62,716 nucleotides of DNA from positions 1 to 62,716 of the forward strand of contig NZ_BMNR01000010.1 of the NCBI RefSeq assembly GCF_014646655.1, in the 5' to 3' direction. A program made the translations under genes and the position numbers. This document shows, one piece after another, positions 8,614 through 17,401 of this stretch (within the stretch, counting starts at the first letter, position 1; each line of letters starts with the position of its first letter). Below the pieces are notes generated by a model. It searched no databases. It was not told where the DNA came from and worked only from the letters and a program-made list of their open reading frames with translations. The DNA is from Yeosuana aromativorans. GTDB taxonomy: Bacteria; Bacteroidota; Bacteroidia; Flavobacteriales; Flavobacteriaceae.

Positions 8614-9993
8614 TTAATAATTGTCTTTAATCCAATTATAGGGTGTTCTTTTCATCCAATTTCCTCTTGTAAAATCCGGGAAATCTTGTGGTTCTCCATT
8701 ATTTTCAATGGAAGCTTCTGATAGCGGTGTTATAGCACTCCATGCTGCCGCATCGTAAGCATCCAAAGGAGGTGCTATATTTAATTTTGCAGACTCTACA
8801 AATGCATGGATAACAAAGAAATCCATACCACCATGTCCTGCTCCATTAGCTTTCTCTCCATATTTTTGCCATAACGGATGATCATATTTCTCCATCCATT
8901 TATCCGCAACATCCCATTCATCAAATTTAGAAACGCCTTCAATATAAATACGATTTCCATCTACCTCCCACAATCCATTTGTCCCTTGAACCCTAAAACC
9001 AAGGGAATACGGTCTTGGTAAATTTGTATCGTGTGTCACTATTATGGTTTCACCATTTGAAGTCTCTATGGTAGATGTAACAACATCTCCTAATTTAAAT
9101 TTCAATTTGGCATTGGGGTGATTTTCACCTGCGGTTTTTACTATGTAGTCATGTAATCCAACTGCTTTTGTCGCATTAGAAGTTAAGGACAAGAAACGGT
9201 TCCCTCTATTAATATCACACATGGTTGCAATAGGTCCAACACCATGGGTTGGATACATATCTGCGTTCCTCATTAATGAGTGCTTGGTTCTCCAGGCGGA
9301 CTCTGATATACCTTTTTCTCCAAATTCTACTCCAGGTCCATAAGCCGTTTTTCCATCATTAAATTTTACATGTCTCAAATCATGTTGGTAACCACATCTA
9401 AAGTGAATTAATTCTCCAAAAACATTTTGTTTTACCATGTTCAGCACAGCTAAAATATCCCTGCGATAACAAACATTTTCCAAAATCATTAAATGTGTTC
9501 CCGTTTGTTCATGAGTATTGACCAAATCCCAGCACTCTTCCATAGTGTTAGCAGCAGATACTTCTACTCCAGTGTACTTACCTGCCTTCATGGCATCTTT
9601 GGCCATACGGGTGTGCCACAACCAAGGTGTGGCAATAACAACAGCATCTACATTATCTAAAGTCAGAAGATTTTTATAATCATATTCGTCTTTACCAAAA
9701 ACCAATGGTTTTTTGTAGCCCTTTTCTGTTATGTTATCAACGGCTATTTTTATTCTTCTTGGGTCAATATCACAAATGGCAGTAATATTTATATCACTTC
9801 TTAATAATAGGTTGTTCAAATGGTTTGTACCTCGCAAACCAACACCTATCATTCCTATTTTTAGTTTTTCGGCATTTGAGCTTGCACCAAAGGTTAAACT
9901 GGGCATTAAAGCTATACCTGTACCTGCTATTGCTGTTTTTTTAATAAAATTTCTTCTGGAGTCCATATTACTACTGTTGTTTTTTATTTTCAT
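8614..9993 (-). CDS. Gfo/Idh/MocA oxidoreductase, GH109-like, Tat-exported
   Basis: The ATG at 9993 (or 9966) is preferred over the TTG at 10023. The SRRNFIKK motif followed by a hydrophobic stretch is a twin-arginine signal. Then comes a Rossmann NAD-binding domain (KIGMIGVGLRGTNHL, AICDIDPRR) and the C-terminal Gfo/Idh/MocA domain with YPTHGVGPIA, HGGMDFF and DFPDFTRG, features I associate with GH109. Family knowledge: GH109 enzymes are NAD-dependent alpha-N-acetylgalactosaminidases that release the sugar by an oxidation, elimination and addition cycle, but many look-alikes are plain oxidoreductases. It follows susD with the same orientation, so it probably acts in the periplasm on the imported glycan. 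Confidence 0.75.
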   Translation of the reverse strand: MKIKNNSSNMDSRRNFIKKTAIAGTGIALMPSLTFGASSNAEKLKIGMIGVGLRGTNHLNNLLLRSDINITAICDIDPRRIKIAVDNITEKGYKKPLVFGKDEYDYKNLLTLDNVDAVVIATPWLWHTRMAKDAMKAGKYTGVEVSAANTMEECWDLVNTHEQTGTHLMILENVCYRRDILAVLNMVKQNVFGELIHFRCGYQHDLRHVKFNDGKTAYGPGVEFGEKGISESAWRTKHSLMRNADMYPTHGVGPIATMCDINRGNRFLSLTSNATKAVGLHDYIVKTAGENHPNAKLKFKLGDVVTSTIETSNGETIIVTHDTNLPRPYSLGFRVQGTNGLWEVDGNRIYIEGVSKFDEWDVADKWMEKYDHPLWQKYGEKANGAGHGGMDFFVIHAFVESAKLNIAPPLDAYDAAAWSAITPLSEASIENNGEPQDFPDFTRGNWMKRTPYNWIKDNY

Positions 9994-10075
9994 TTTAGAG
10001 GTTATTAAAATAAAGGGTTGCAATGATTACACTTTCAAAAAAAACAAGGCAACCCTTACTCAAAACTAAACCAAA

Positions 10076-11554
10076 CTAATTATATCCAGGATTTTGTTTA
10101 AAAGCACCTTTTCCTTCACTTATTCTTTCAAGTGAAAATGGATATAGAACTTTATATGGAGCTGTTTGGCTAGATGCACCATTTAATTCTATGTTATGCT
10201 CACTAAATTTACCATGTCTAATCAAATCTGAACGGTATTGTCCATTTTCACACCAATATTCATGAGACCTCTCTAAAAGAATCATATCATTAAAGCTATC
10301 AATATCAGCATAATCAACCAACTTAATTGGATCTAGATTTGCTCTTTCCCTAATCATATTTACCAAGTCTATGGATTCTTGGTTAGGTGCCCCATTTTTA
10401 TTGGCTATAGCTTCTGCTTTTGACAAAATCACATCAGCATATCTGTATAAAATAATATCAACAGTTGTTAGCGCGGTACTTCTGTCTGCATCAGCTGCAA
10501 TTTTTAATGGAAGTGGCCCCATTTGCATGACATTACTTGGATTAGACCTATTGTAAGTCACTCCGTCTGTACCTGTATATTCAGCTATCAAGTTTGTTTT
10601 TCTAACATCATTACTTTCAAATGAATCATAAAATTGCCAAGAACTTTGAATGGTGGCCCAACCTCCTCGTTCAGGATAATTAGATGGTAAAACCATCATT
10701 TGCCATTGGTTTTCACTTGTTCCGGCATAGTCTGCAGGAACCGCGAACATGACTTCTTTATTATCAGCTTGTGATGCCGTACTGAACATACCTACATAAT
10801 CAGGATTTAATTCATAATAGTTCATTGCCATAATTGCATTGGCCTGTGCTTCAACATCTGCCCATCTTTTTTCATGAAGATATAATCTAATTAACAGCAT
10901 TCTAGCAAAGCCTTGACTGAATCTACCATAAGCAGCTTCTGCCGGGGATGGCAAATCTGCAGCAGCATCCAATAAGTCTTTTTCAATAAAGTTTACCATT
11001 TCTTCATATCCCATTCTTGCTAAAGGCGTTTCAGTTAATGGGTTTTGCAAAACTTCTAATGGCGCAACTACCAAAGGGCCATACATATCAAAAAGTTCAT
11101 AGCATAAAAAACCTCTGGCACACTTAAGTTCTGCAATACCTTTCTTTTTTATATTATCATTGACGCTGGATTTTTCAAGTCTGTCAATACTCAATGTATT
11201 GGAACTTATTTTATTATAAAAACGGTCATAATATCTAGTGACTGATTCATTCGTTGGGTTATAACTATGTAAAGTAGCCAATTGCTGTACACCAAAATTC
11301 CCCTGAAGAATTTCGGTTGAGGCATCATTAATAAACATGATTCCGTTTTCTGATGTTGTATGAATACCATCCCACCAAGACCCTCGCAAAGGATAATAAG
11401 CAGCCACTACCAAAGCCTCAACATCTGCTTCAGATGCAGGAAAGATAGCTGGATTAATTTCATCATAATTTACAGACTCTAATTCTGGGTTACATCCAAA
11501 TGTCAAGGGTATTAACAGCCCTAGCATTATCAGTTTTATTTTTTTCATAATCAT
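10076..11554 (-). CDS. SusD/RagB-family glycan-binding lipoprotein
   Basis: 492 residues with a lipoprotein signal (LLIPLTFGCNPELES). It shows the SusD/RagB pattern: early EADVEALVVAAYYPLR, a TPR-like helical scaffold (RGFLCYELFDMYGPL, ARMLLIRLYLHEKRW), and the C-terminal YRYADVILSKAEAIA and RHGKFSEHN near the end. Family knowledge: the lipoprotein caps the SusC barrel on the cell surface and binds the glycan before import. It starts 9 bp after the stop of the susC homologue, so the two are translationally linked as usual. No SusE/F homologue follows; a PKD lipoprotein may serve instead. Confidence 0.93.
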   Translation of the reverse strand: MIMKKIKLIMLGLLIPLTFGCNPELESVNYDEINPAIFPASEADVEALVVAAYYPLRGSWWDGIHTTSENGIMFINDASTEILQGNFGVQQLATLHSYNPTNESVTRYYDRFYNKISSNTLSIDRLEKSSVNDNIKKKGIAELKCARGFLCYELFDMYGPLVVAPLEVLQNPLTETPLARMGYEEMVNFIEKDLLDAAADLPSPAEAAYGRFSQGFARMLLIRLYLHEKRWADVEAQANAIMAMNYYELNPDYVGMFSTASQADNKEVMFAVPADYAGTSENQWQMMVLPSNYPERGGWATIQSSWQFYDSFESNDVRKTNLIAEYTGTDGVTYNRSNPSNVMQMGPLPLKIAADADRSTALTTVDIILYRYADVILSKAEAIANKNGAPNQESIDLVNMIRERANLDPIKLVDYADIDSFNDMILLERSHEYWCENGQYRSDLIRHGKFSEHNIELNGASSQTAPYKVLYPFSLERISEGKGAFKQNPGYN

Positions 11555-11563
11555 TAGTTTTTT

Positions 11564-14500
11564 TTAAAATTTTAAATCTATTCCTATGGTATACGTCTTA
11601 ATGTTAGGATATGCTGCCACATAGGCATCCGTTTCAGGATCAACACCATTGTAAGGTGTAATAACAAAGAGATTTTGAGCATCAAACCTGACTGTTGCGC
11701 TGTTTAATAATTTCCCCATCCAATTGGAAGGTAAATTATATGCTAACGATAAATTTTGAAGTCTGATAAACCATGCATCTTGTAAGAAAAAATCACCTGA
11801 ACTATATTGAGTATATCCATAGTGTGAAGCCGGTCTACTGTTTGTTGGATTATCTGGTGTCCATCTGTTATAAATACTTCTTAAGGCATTGCGCCCATTT
11901 TGCCAAACACCATCTGCCGAAACGCCTAAAGCAACATCTGTTGGGTCTATAATTTGCCTTCCAAACATACCATTAAAATGAAACTTAAGTTCAAAATTTT
12001 TATAACTGATGCTATTGCTAAAACCTGCAATAAAGTCTGGATCAGTTGACCCTAACATTACAATATCTGCTTCATCTATTTTTCCGTCTGGTTCTCCAGT
12101 TGCTATAAACCTTCCATTTTCATCAACCACAGGATTTCCAGAACCATCTCTTTCAAAACCATTTATATCCTTAATTTTTATTTGACCAGGAAATAAATCC
12201 GGTTGCGCCGGAACCACCTCTCCTATTTGCATCACGCCATCGGATAAGTAAGAATATCGGGCACGTATAGGATCATCCTCTTTCTGATAAATAGCTGGTT
12301 TCCAATCATCTGCTCGTTTTTTCCATCGATCTTTGAATTTAGAAAAAGTTAATGTGCTCTTCCATTTAAAGTTTTCTGTATCTACGTTAACTGTATTTAA
12401 AGTAACTTCAACACCTCTACTTTGTGTACTTCCAATATTGGCCCAAACGGTATTTATCTCATTGTAGGAATTGATAGGTTTTAATTGTAATAAATCTGAA
12501 ATCTCTTTATTGTAAACTTCAACAGATCCTGAAAATACCCCCTTAAAGAATTCAAAATCAAGGCCAATATTAGTCTCTTTTGTTGTTTCCCATTTTAAAT
12601 CTGGGTTTTCCAGTCGAGAGGGAAAAACACCAATTAATATAGACTCATCAGGATTTAAATACGCCGGTTGCGCATAATAAGCCGCAAAAGCATTGGAACC
12701 AATATCGGCATTTCCTGTTTGTCCATATCCTACCCTGAGCTTTAATTGGCCCACATCATCCTGTAATTTTTCCATAAATGGTTCTCCTGCAATATCCCAA
12801 CCAACAGCCACAGATGGAAATATGGCAAATCTATTGTTTTTGGAAAATACACTTGAGCCATCTCGTCTGATGGTAGATGTTAAAATATACCTGCCTTTAT
12901 AAACATAATTTAATCTCCCAAAATAAGATACTAAATTATCTTCATGCTTTGAAGATGCTATCACTTTGGTACCTGCACCTGCATTAATATTGTTCCATAA
13001 AAAGGCATCTGTTATAAAATCACTATTGCCAGAAGATGCACTTTCAGATTCATATGTTTGTCTTGAATACCCAATTAAAAAATTGAAATTATGGTCTTCA
13101 TTAATGATCGTGGAGTAGTTTAAAGTAAAATCAAACAACTTGTCATTTTTCTTCTCATTAGCTATTGTAGCTTTACCGTTCTCCAATGCACCCCATAACG
13201 TTGTTCTTGGTAAATAGGTATTCCTACTTGTGTAGCCTTGGTCTATGCCAGCTTGAAACCTAGCCACTAAACCGTGCAATGGTTTTATTTCGGCAAAGAA
13301 ATTGGTTAATGTTCTATCAATAACACCTTTGTCGGTTATAGTAAGCAGCGAATAAGGGTTAGGCTCCTGAGCATTATCTGGGTTAATGGGATAATTACCA
13401 AACTCATCAATAGCTTGAATATGTGGCCCATATTGCAATGCCGATCTGATAATTCCAGAATTTTCATATTGCCCTGAACCTAACTGGCTATTTTCATTAT
13501 TGATTCTGCTCATAGTAAGATTCATTCCTACACTTAAAAAATCAGTTAGCTTTTGATCCAAATTGAATCGTAGCGAGGCTCTATCAAAGGCCGAATTTTT
13601 CAATATCCCATCTTGTTTATATAAGTTTCCTGATAAATAGTACTTTGTTGATTCTGTTCCTCCTGTTAAAGACAAGTTGTGTTGTTGAGTGCCACCATCC
13701 CTAGTTATTAAACCTAACCAATTGGTACCTTTTCCTGCATTATTTATTTGATCATCCGAATAAAATCTAGTAAATGCAACACCATTAACAGGGTTTGCAA
13801 TAGCCTCTTCTAAAGTTTTATCACTGTATGGATAGACCCTATTTTGGAATGACCAATTTTCAAAAGCAGCTTGGTTTCTTAATTTCATCCACTCTTGCAA
13901 ACTCAATACATCATAACTATCATTATAAGCTTGGTAAGAATATGAACCAGAATAAGCAACCTGTACCTTTCCGGACTTTCCTTTTTTAGTTGTAATCAAA
14001 ATAACACCATTTGCAGCTCTTGCGCCATAAATAGATGTTGCACTGGCGTCTTTTAACACAGAAACAGATTCAATATCATTTGGGTTAAAAGAATTTAAAA
14101 CACTTTGGGTTCCTCCATCATATCTATTACCAGTTCCTGGTTGTTGAAAATCAGTAATAGGAAAACCATCTACTACTATTAAAGGTGCATTTGAAGCATT
14201 AATGGACCCTGCTCCTCTAATTTGAATATCCAAACCACCACCTGGCTGCGCACTATTCTGTGTAATTTGTAGCCCAGACACTGTACCTCTAAGTACATCA
14301 CCAATTGAAGGTGAAGATGATAATACCAAATTTTCGGTTTTCACTGTTGAAATAGCGCCTGCAATATCTTTTTTTCTTTGTGTACCATATCCAACAACAA
14401 CAACTTCATCCAAACTAGTATTATCTGCTAACATTACAACATTAATCAATGACTGCCCATTAATTTCTATTTCTTGTTTAACATATCCTAAATAAGAAAA

Positions 14501-14815
14501 AACCAAAGTTGTTGCTCCATCAGGAATTTCTATACTATAGTCGCCATCAAATGTAGTCACTGTGCCAATTGATGTGTCTTTAACCAATATAGAAGCACCA
14601 GGAAGTGGTATTCCTGCGTCATCAGTAACTTTTCCAGAAACAACGATTTGCTGTGTGTTATTTTTCTCTACTTTGTAAAAAATCTTTGAATTTGATGAAT
14701 ACACATTTGCATTCATTTGAATTAACGAGATTAATAATAATAGAGTTAGCTTCATTTTTAAATCAAATTTTAATTCATTACTCTGTGTATTGAGTAGCCT
14801 AGTGAATTTTTTCAT
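11564..14815 (-). CDS. SusC/RagA-family TonB-dependent glycan transporter
   Basis: 1083 residues. After the signal peptide come a carboxypeptidase-regulatory-like domain (VSGKVTDDAGIPLPGASI, residues about 58-130), the SusC-type TonB box and plug (SLDEVVVVGYGTQRKKD, GSINASNAPLIVVDGFPI, SIYGARAANGVILITTKKG), and a 22-strand barrel ending in YTIGIDLKF, which has the C-terminal Phe typical of outer-membrane proteins. Length is normal for SusC. It energises uptake with TonB/ExbBD, which are not in the window. No extended signal-transducing N-domain is seen, so control by an ECF sigma/anti-sigma pair is unlikely; the nearby LacI-type regulator fits better. Confidence 0.95.
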   Translation of the reverse strand: MKKFTRLLNTQSNELKFDLKMKLTLLLLISLIQMNANVYSSNSKIFYKVEKNNTQQIVVSGKVTDDAGIPLPGASILVKDTSIGTVTTFDGDYSIEIPDGATTLVFSYLGYVKQEIEINGQSLINVVMLADNTSLDEVVVVGYGTQRKKDIAGAISTVKTENLVLSSSPSIGDVLRGTVSGLQITQNSAQPGGGLDIQIRGAGSINASNAPLIVVDGFPITDFQQPGTGNRYDGGTQSVLNSFNPNDIESVSVLKDASATSIYGARAANGVILITTKKGKSGKVQVAYSGSYSYQAYNDSYDVLSLQEWMKLRNQAAFENWSFQNRVYPYSDKTLEEAIANPVNGVAFTRFYSDDQINNAGKGTNWLGLITRDGGTQQHNLSLTGGTESTKYYLSGNLYKQDGILKNSAFDRASLRFNLDQKLTDFLSVGMNLTMSRINNENSQLGSGQYENSGIIRSALQYGPHIQAIDEFGNYPINPDNAQEPNPYSLLTITDKGVIDRTLTNFFAEIKPLHGLVARFQAGIDQGYTSRNTYLPRTTLWGALENGKATIANEKKNDKLFDFTLNYSTIINEDHNFNFLIGYSRQTYESESASSGNSDFITDAFLWNNINAGAGTKVIASSKHEDNLVSYFGRLNYVYKGRYILTSTIRRDGSSVFSKNNRFAIFPSVAVGWDIAGEPFMEKLQDDVGQLKLRVGYGQTGNADIGSNAFAAYYAQPAYLNPDESILIGVFPSRLENPDLKWETTKETNIGLDFEFFKGVFSGSVEVYNKEISDLLQLKPINSYNEINTVWANIGSTQSRGVEVTLNTVNVDTENFKWKSTLTFSKFKDRWKKRADDWKPAIYQKEDDPIRARYSYLSDGVMQIGEVVPAQPDLFPGQIKIKDINGFERDGSGNPVVDENGRFIATGEPDGKIDEADIVMLGSTDPDFIAGFSNSISYKNFELKFHFNGMFGRQIIDPTDVALGVSADGVWQNGRNALRSIYNRWTPDNPTNSRPASHYGYTQYSSGDFFLQDAWFIRLQNLSLAYNLPSNWMGKLLNSATVRFDAQNLFVITPYNGVDPETDAYVAAYPNIKTYTIGIDLKF

Positions 14816-14865
14816 ATTTTTGTTTGTGATTTATTAATTAGAGATTAAATTAAGTCACTTATTAT

Positions 14866-14895
14866 AACCGGAAAATGCTGCAACATTTTTCGGTT
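14866..14895 (-). repeat. Hairpin in the susC leader
   Basis: AACCGGAAAATG (14866-14877) and CATTTTTCGGTT (14884-14895) pair over 11 of 12 positions around a 6-nt loop, about 50 nt before the susC start and after the GHMP kinase stop. On the minus strand it is not followed by a U-run. It may set the relative expression of kinase and transporter, protect mRNA, or terminate weakly. The remainder of 14816-15041 showed no clear TAnnTTTG box to my reading. Confidence 0.45.
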
Positions 14896-15041
14896 TTTAA
14901 GTTAGTGTCAGTAAGGGTAAGAGTCGCTACATAATTCATAAGATGTTTTTAGTTTTAGTTAATAGTTAAATTGTTATTTGACCTGTAATTAAATTGTTCT
15001 TTAAATACCTACTGGATGTTAAGCTTGAAACTATTCAAGAT

Positions 15042-16142
15042 TCACACTTTTATCTCTTTTGATGTTTTAATTATTCTCGCTCCAGAATCTACACTTACCT
15101 CGTAAGCATCAATCCCACCAGCATTTTTTATACCATCAATAATTTGGCTTTCTTTGTTTTTAGGAGCTAATACCACAATACTACCGCCACCGCCAGATCC
15201 AACTATTTTTGCACCGTAAGCTCCAGCATCCAAGGCCCCTTGTATCATATTATCAATTCTTGGAACAGTAATTCCCAAAACATCCTTCAATATTTTATGG
15301 TGTTGATTCATTAGCTCACCTATTTTCTTAAAATCTGGTTGATCCTTTGTAAATTCTGCAAGTGCTTTTTGTGTTATATCGTGATTGGTAATAGCGGCAT
15401 ATAAATAGCTTTGTAGATTATCTGGTACATAATTTAAATACGCTTGTAAATCTTCTTTTTTAGCCTGTTTTATATCAAAATTTGGGATTCCATTTTTTAC
15501 TTTATGTATGGCAAGCCATGTTTTTTCTCGTAATTCGCCCAAGAGACCAACAGTTTCTTTTGGAATACCAGATTCTCCTATTATGATACCATGTATTGGA
15601 GTGTTGATTACTTGGCAAGAAAAATCATCACCTGTCTCTAGATATACTACGTTTCCAACCCCAATACTGTATTGATCCATTTTGCCTCCGGGCGCTCCTT
15701 GCTCAAGAACTTCTGCCTCGTATGAAATTTGCGATATGATTTCTGGAGTTACCTCAACATTTATCCCAAAAGCTTCAATTAAAAAATTGACCCAAGAAAC
15801 CACAACGGCTGAGGAACTTGACGTCCCAGCATTTATAGGTAAGTTTCCTTTTATTTCAATATCATAACCTTTATCTGGTATGCAACCATATCGCTTTAAA
15901 ACCCTAAGGGCAAACAACAAATGATCACCTTTTTCAATATGGACAACCTCATCATCAATATTGATAATTCTTTTTTGGTTTACATCAGGTTTGTTGATTT
16001 TAAAAACCCTTAATCCATTTTCAATTGCTGTTAGTTTAATATTTCTGCTGATGGCACAAGCAATAACAGGTAATCCTAAATAGTCTTGGTGGTCACCAAA
16101 TAAACATGTTCTTCCAGGTGCTAATGATATTATTTTTCTCAT
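15042..16142 (-). CDS. GHMP-family sugar kinase
   Basis: 366 residues with all three GHMP motifs: APGRTCLFGDHQDY at the N-terminus (galactokinase-like sugar-binding motif), LPINAGTSSSSAVVVS near residue 105 (ATP loop), and GAYGAKIVGSGGGGS near 320. Family knowledge: members phosphorylate galactose, N-acetylgalactosamine, fucose, glucuronate or mevalonate using ATP; the exact substrate cannot be read here. Placement upstream of susC and next to a LacI regulator, in a locus with a GH109-like enzyme, makes a hexose or amino sugar the likely substrate. It is cytoplasmic. It may be co-transcribed with susC across the 226-bp gap containing a hairpin. Confidence 0.85.
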   Translation of the reverse strand: MRKIISLAPGRTCLFGDHQDYLGLPVIACAISRNIKLTAIENGLRVFKINKPDVNQKRIINIDDEVVHIEKGDHLLFALRVLKRYGCIPDKGYDIEIKGNLPINAGTSSSSAVVVSWVNFLIEAFGINVEVTPEIISQISYEAEVLEQGAPGGKMDQYSIGVGNVVYLETGDDFSCQVINTPIHGIIIGESGIPKETVGLLGELREKTWLAIHKVKNGIPNFDIKQAKKEDLQAYLNYVPDNLQSYLYAAITNHDITQKALAEFTKDQPDFKKIGELMNQHHKILKDVLGITVPRIDNMIQGALDAGAYGAKIVGSGGGGSIVVLAPKNKESQIIDGIKNAGGIDAYEVSVDSGARIIKTSKEIKV

Positions 16143-16277
16143 TTAATTGGGATCTATTTTTTTGTTTTTTAAAACTAAAACAGTTTACTTTTTGGTTAAA
16201 AAATTGTCAAATTTTGATTAAGTTATAAAGCGAATGTATTTAATTATTTTTTAATAAAAAAGAAAATCAACAAAAAA

Positions 16278-16314
16278 TGTGCTCGAACACATAAAAAAAG
16301 TGTTTTCGAGCACA
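16278..16314. promoter_or_regulatory. Two tandem LacI-type operator candidates
   Basis: TGTGCTCGAACACA (16278-16291) and TGTTTTCGAGCACA (16301-16314) are each near-palindromes centred on TCGA, the CG-centred form typical of LacI-family operators. Their centres are 23 bp apart, about two DNA turns, so two dimers could bind the same face. Together they also form a long imperfect inverted repeat. They lie between the kinase and lacI-like genes, immediately upstream of the regulator's promoter. Confidence 0.65.
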
Positions 16315-16317
16315 TTT

Positions 16318-16350
16318 TTGTAATACCAATCTTAAGTTTTTATATCTTTG
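16318..16350 (+). promoter_or_regulatory. Promoter candidate of the LacI-family gene, implying a near-leaderless mRNA
   Basis: TTG (16318-16320) and TATCTTTG (16343-16350) fit the Bacteroidota -33/-7 consensus with a 22-nt gap. The ATG begins at 16357, only 6 nt after the -7 box, so transcription should start at or next to the start codon. The operator pair ends 3 nt before the -33 element. Confidence 0.55.
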
Positions 16351-16356
16351 CTCATT

Positions 16357-17400
16357 ATGAAAAAATACACCATTAAAGATATTGCTGAATTGGCAGGAGT
16401 TTCAAAAGGGACGGTTGACAGAGTTATACACAACAGAGGAAAAGTGTCTCAAAAGGCCCTGGATAAAGTAACAAAATTACTTGAGGAAATTGATTATCAG
16501 CCCAATCCGATAGCTAGAAGTTTAAAGAACAATAAAATCTATAAAATTTATGTTGTGCTGCCAAATCCGGATGAGGATAGTTTTTGGAAGCCTTGTGTAG
16601 ATGGTGTAAACCAAGCCATTGAAGAATTCAAATCTTTCTTGGTAGATATTAAATTGTTTTATTACAGTCCCCACAGTACGAAATCGTTTCAGAATGTAAA
16701 CAATACCGTAATAAACTTATCCCCTGACGCTGTTTTATTTCCACCTATTTTCTATAAAGAAAGTATTAGTATAGCAAATAGGTATAAATCCGCTGGAATA
16801 ATTGTAAGTATCTTTAACAATCAAATAAATTTAAAAGAAGCTGTAAATTTTGTCGGACAAGACCTGTATCAAAGTGGCAGAGTTGCTGCACGATTAATGG
16901 AAATGATTGTTCCTAAAAAGACCGATATTGTTATTTGTCATTTGGATGAACCTTTTAACAATGCAACTCACATGCAGAAGAAAGAAAAGGGATTTAGAGA
17001 TTACTTTGAGAATTTAGGACATTTTGAATATAATTTATTGACTTTTAATGCTGATAAAGAAAGCCTCCACAAATCACTAAACGACTTTTTAAACATTCAA
17101 AAAAACGTTTCCGGTATATTTGTGACAACATCCAAAGTCTTTAACGTAGTAGAAGTACTCCAAGAAAGAAAACATAAAAATTTGAAAATAATTGGTTATG
17201 ATCTTTTAAATAAAAATGTTAGTTTATTAAAAAGCAACGCCATCTCATTTTTAATACACCAACGATCTAAATCACAAACCTATCTAGGACTAACTTATTT
17301 AGTTGAACATTTTTTGTTTAATAAAGATATTCCGAACCAAAAACTATTGCCTATAGATATAGTAAATTCTGAAAATTTAGATTCATATATAGAAAACTAA
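16357..17400 (+). CDS. LacI-family transcriptional regulator
   Basis: The ATG at 16357 (MKKYTIKDIAEL) is used rather than the TTG at 16348, because it begins right at the classic LacI helix-turn-helix: YTIKDIAELAGVSKGTVDRV, with hinge helix QPNPIARSLK at about residue 50. The remaining 290 residues are a periplasmic-binding-protein-like sensor domain (IYVVLPNPDEDSFWKPCVDGV and so on). Divergent from the GHMP kinase/susC genes and preceded by two operator-like palindromes, it probably represses itself and the glycan locus until a sugar is bound. It ends 1 bp before the convergent gene at 17402. Confidence 0.92.
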   Translation: MKKYTIKDIAELAGVSKGTVDRVIHNRGKVSQKALDKVTKLLEEIDYQPNPIARSLKNNKIYKIYVVLPNPDEDSFWKPCVDGVNQAIEEFKSFLVDIKLFYYSPHSTKSFQNVNNTVINLSPDAVLFPPIFYKESISIANRYKSAGIIVSIFNNQINLKEAVNFVGQDLYQSGRVAARLMEMIVPKKTDIVICHLDEPFNNATHMQKKEKGFRDYFENLGHFEYNLLTFNADKESLHKSLNDFLNIQKNVSGIFVTTSKVFNVVEVLQERKHKNLKIIGYDLLNKNVSLLKSNAISFLIHQRSKSQTYLGLTYLVEHFLFNKDIPNQKLLPIDIVNSENLDSYIEN

Positions 17401-17401
17401 C

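Noticed and set aside
16272-16319. The long inverted repeat upstream of the LacI gene as a transcription terminator
   Set aside because: It lies between two divergent genes, so neither transcript ends there; the two TCGA-centred palindromes explain it better as operators.
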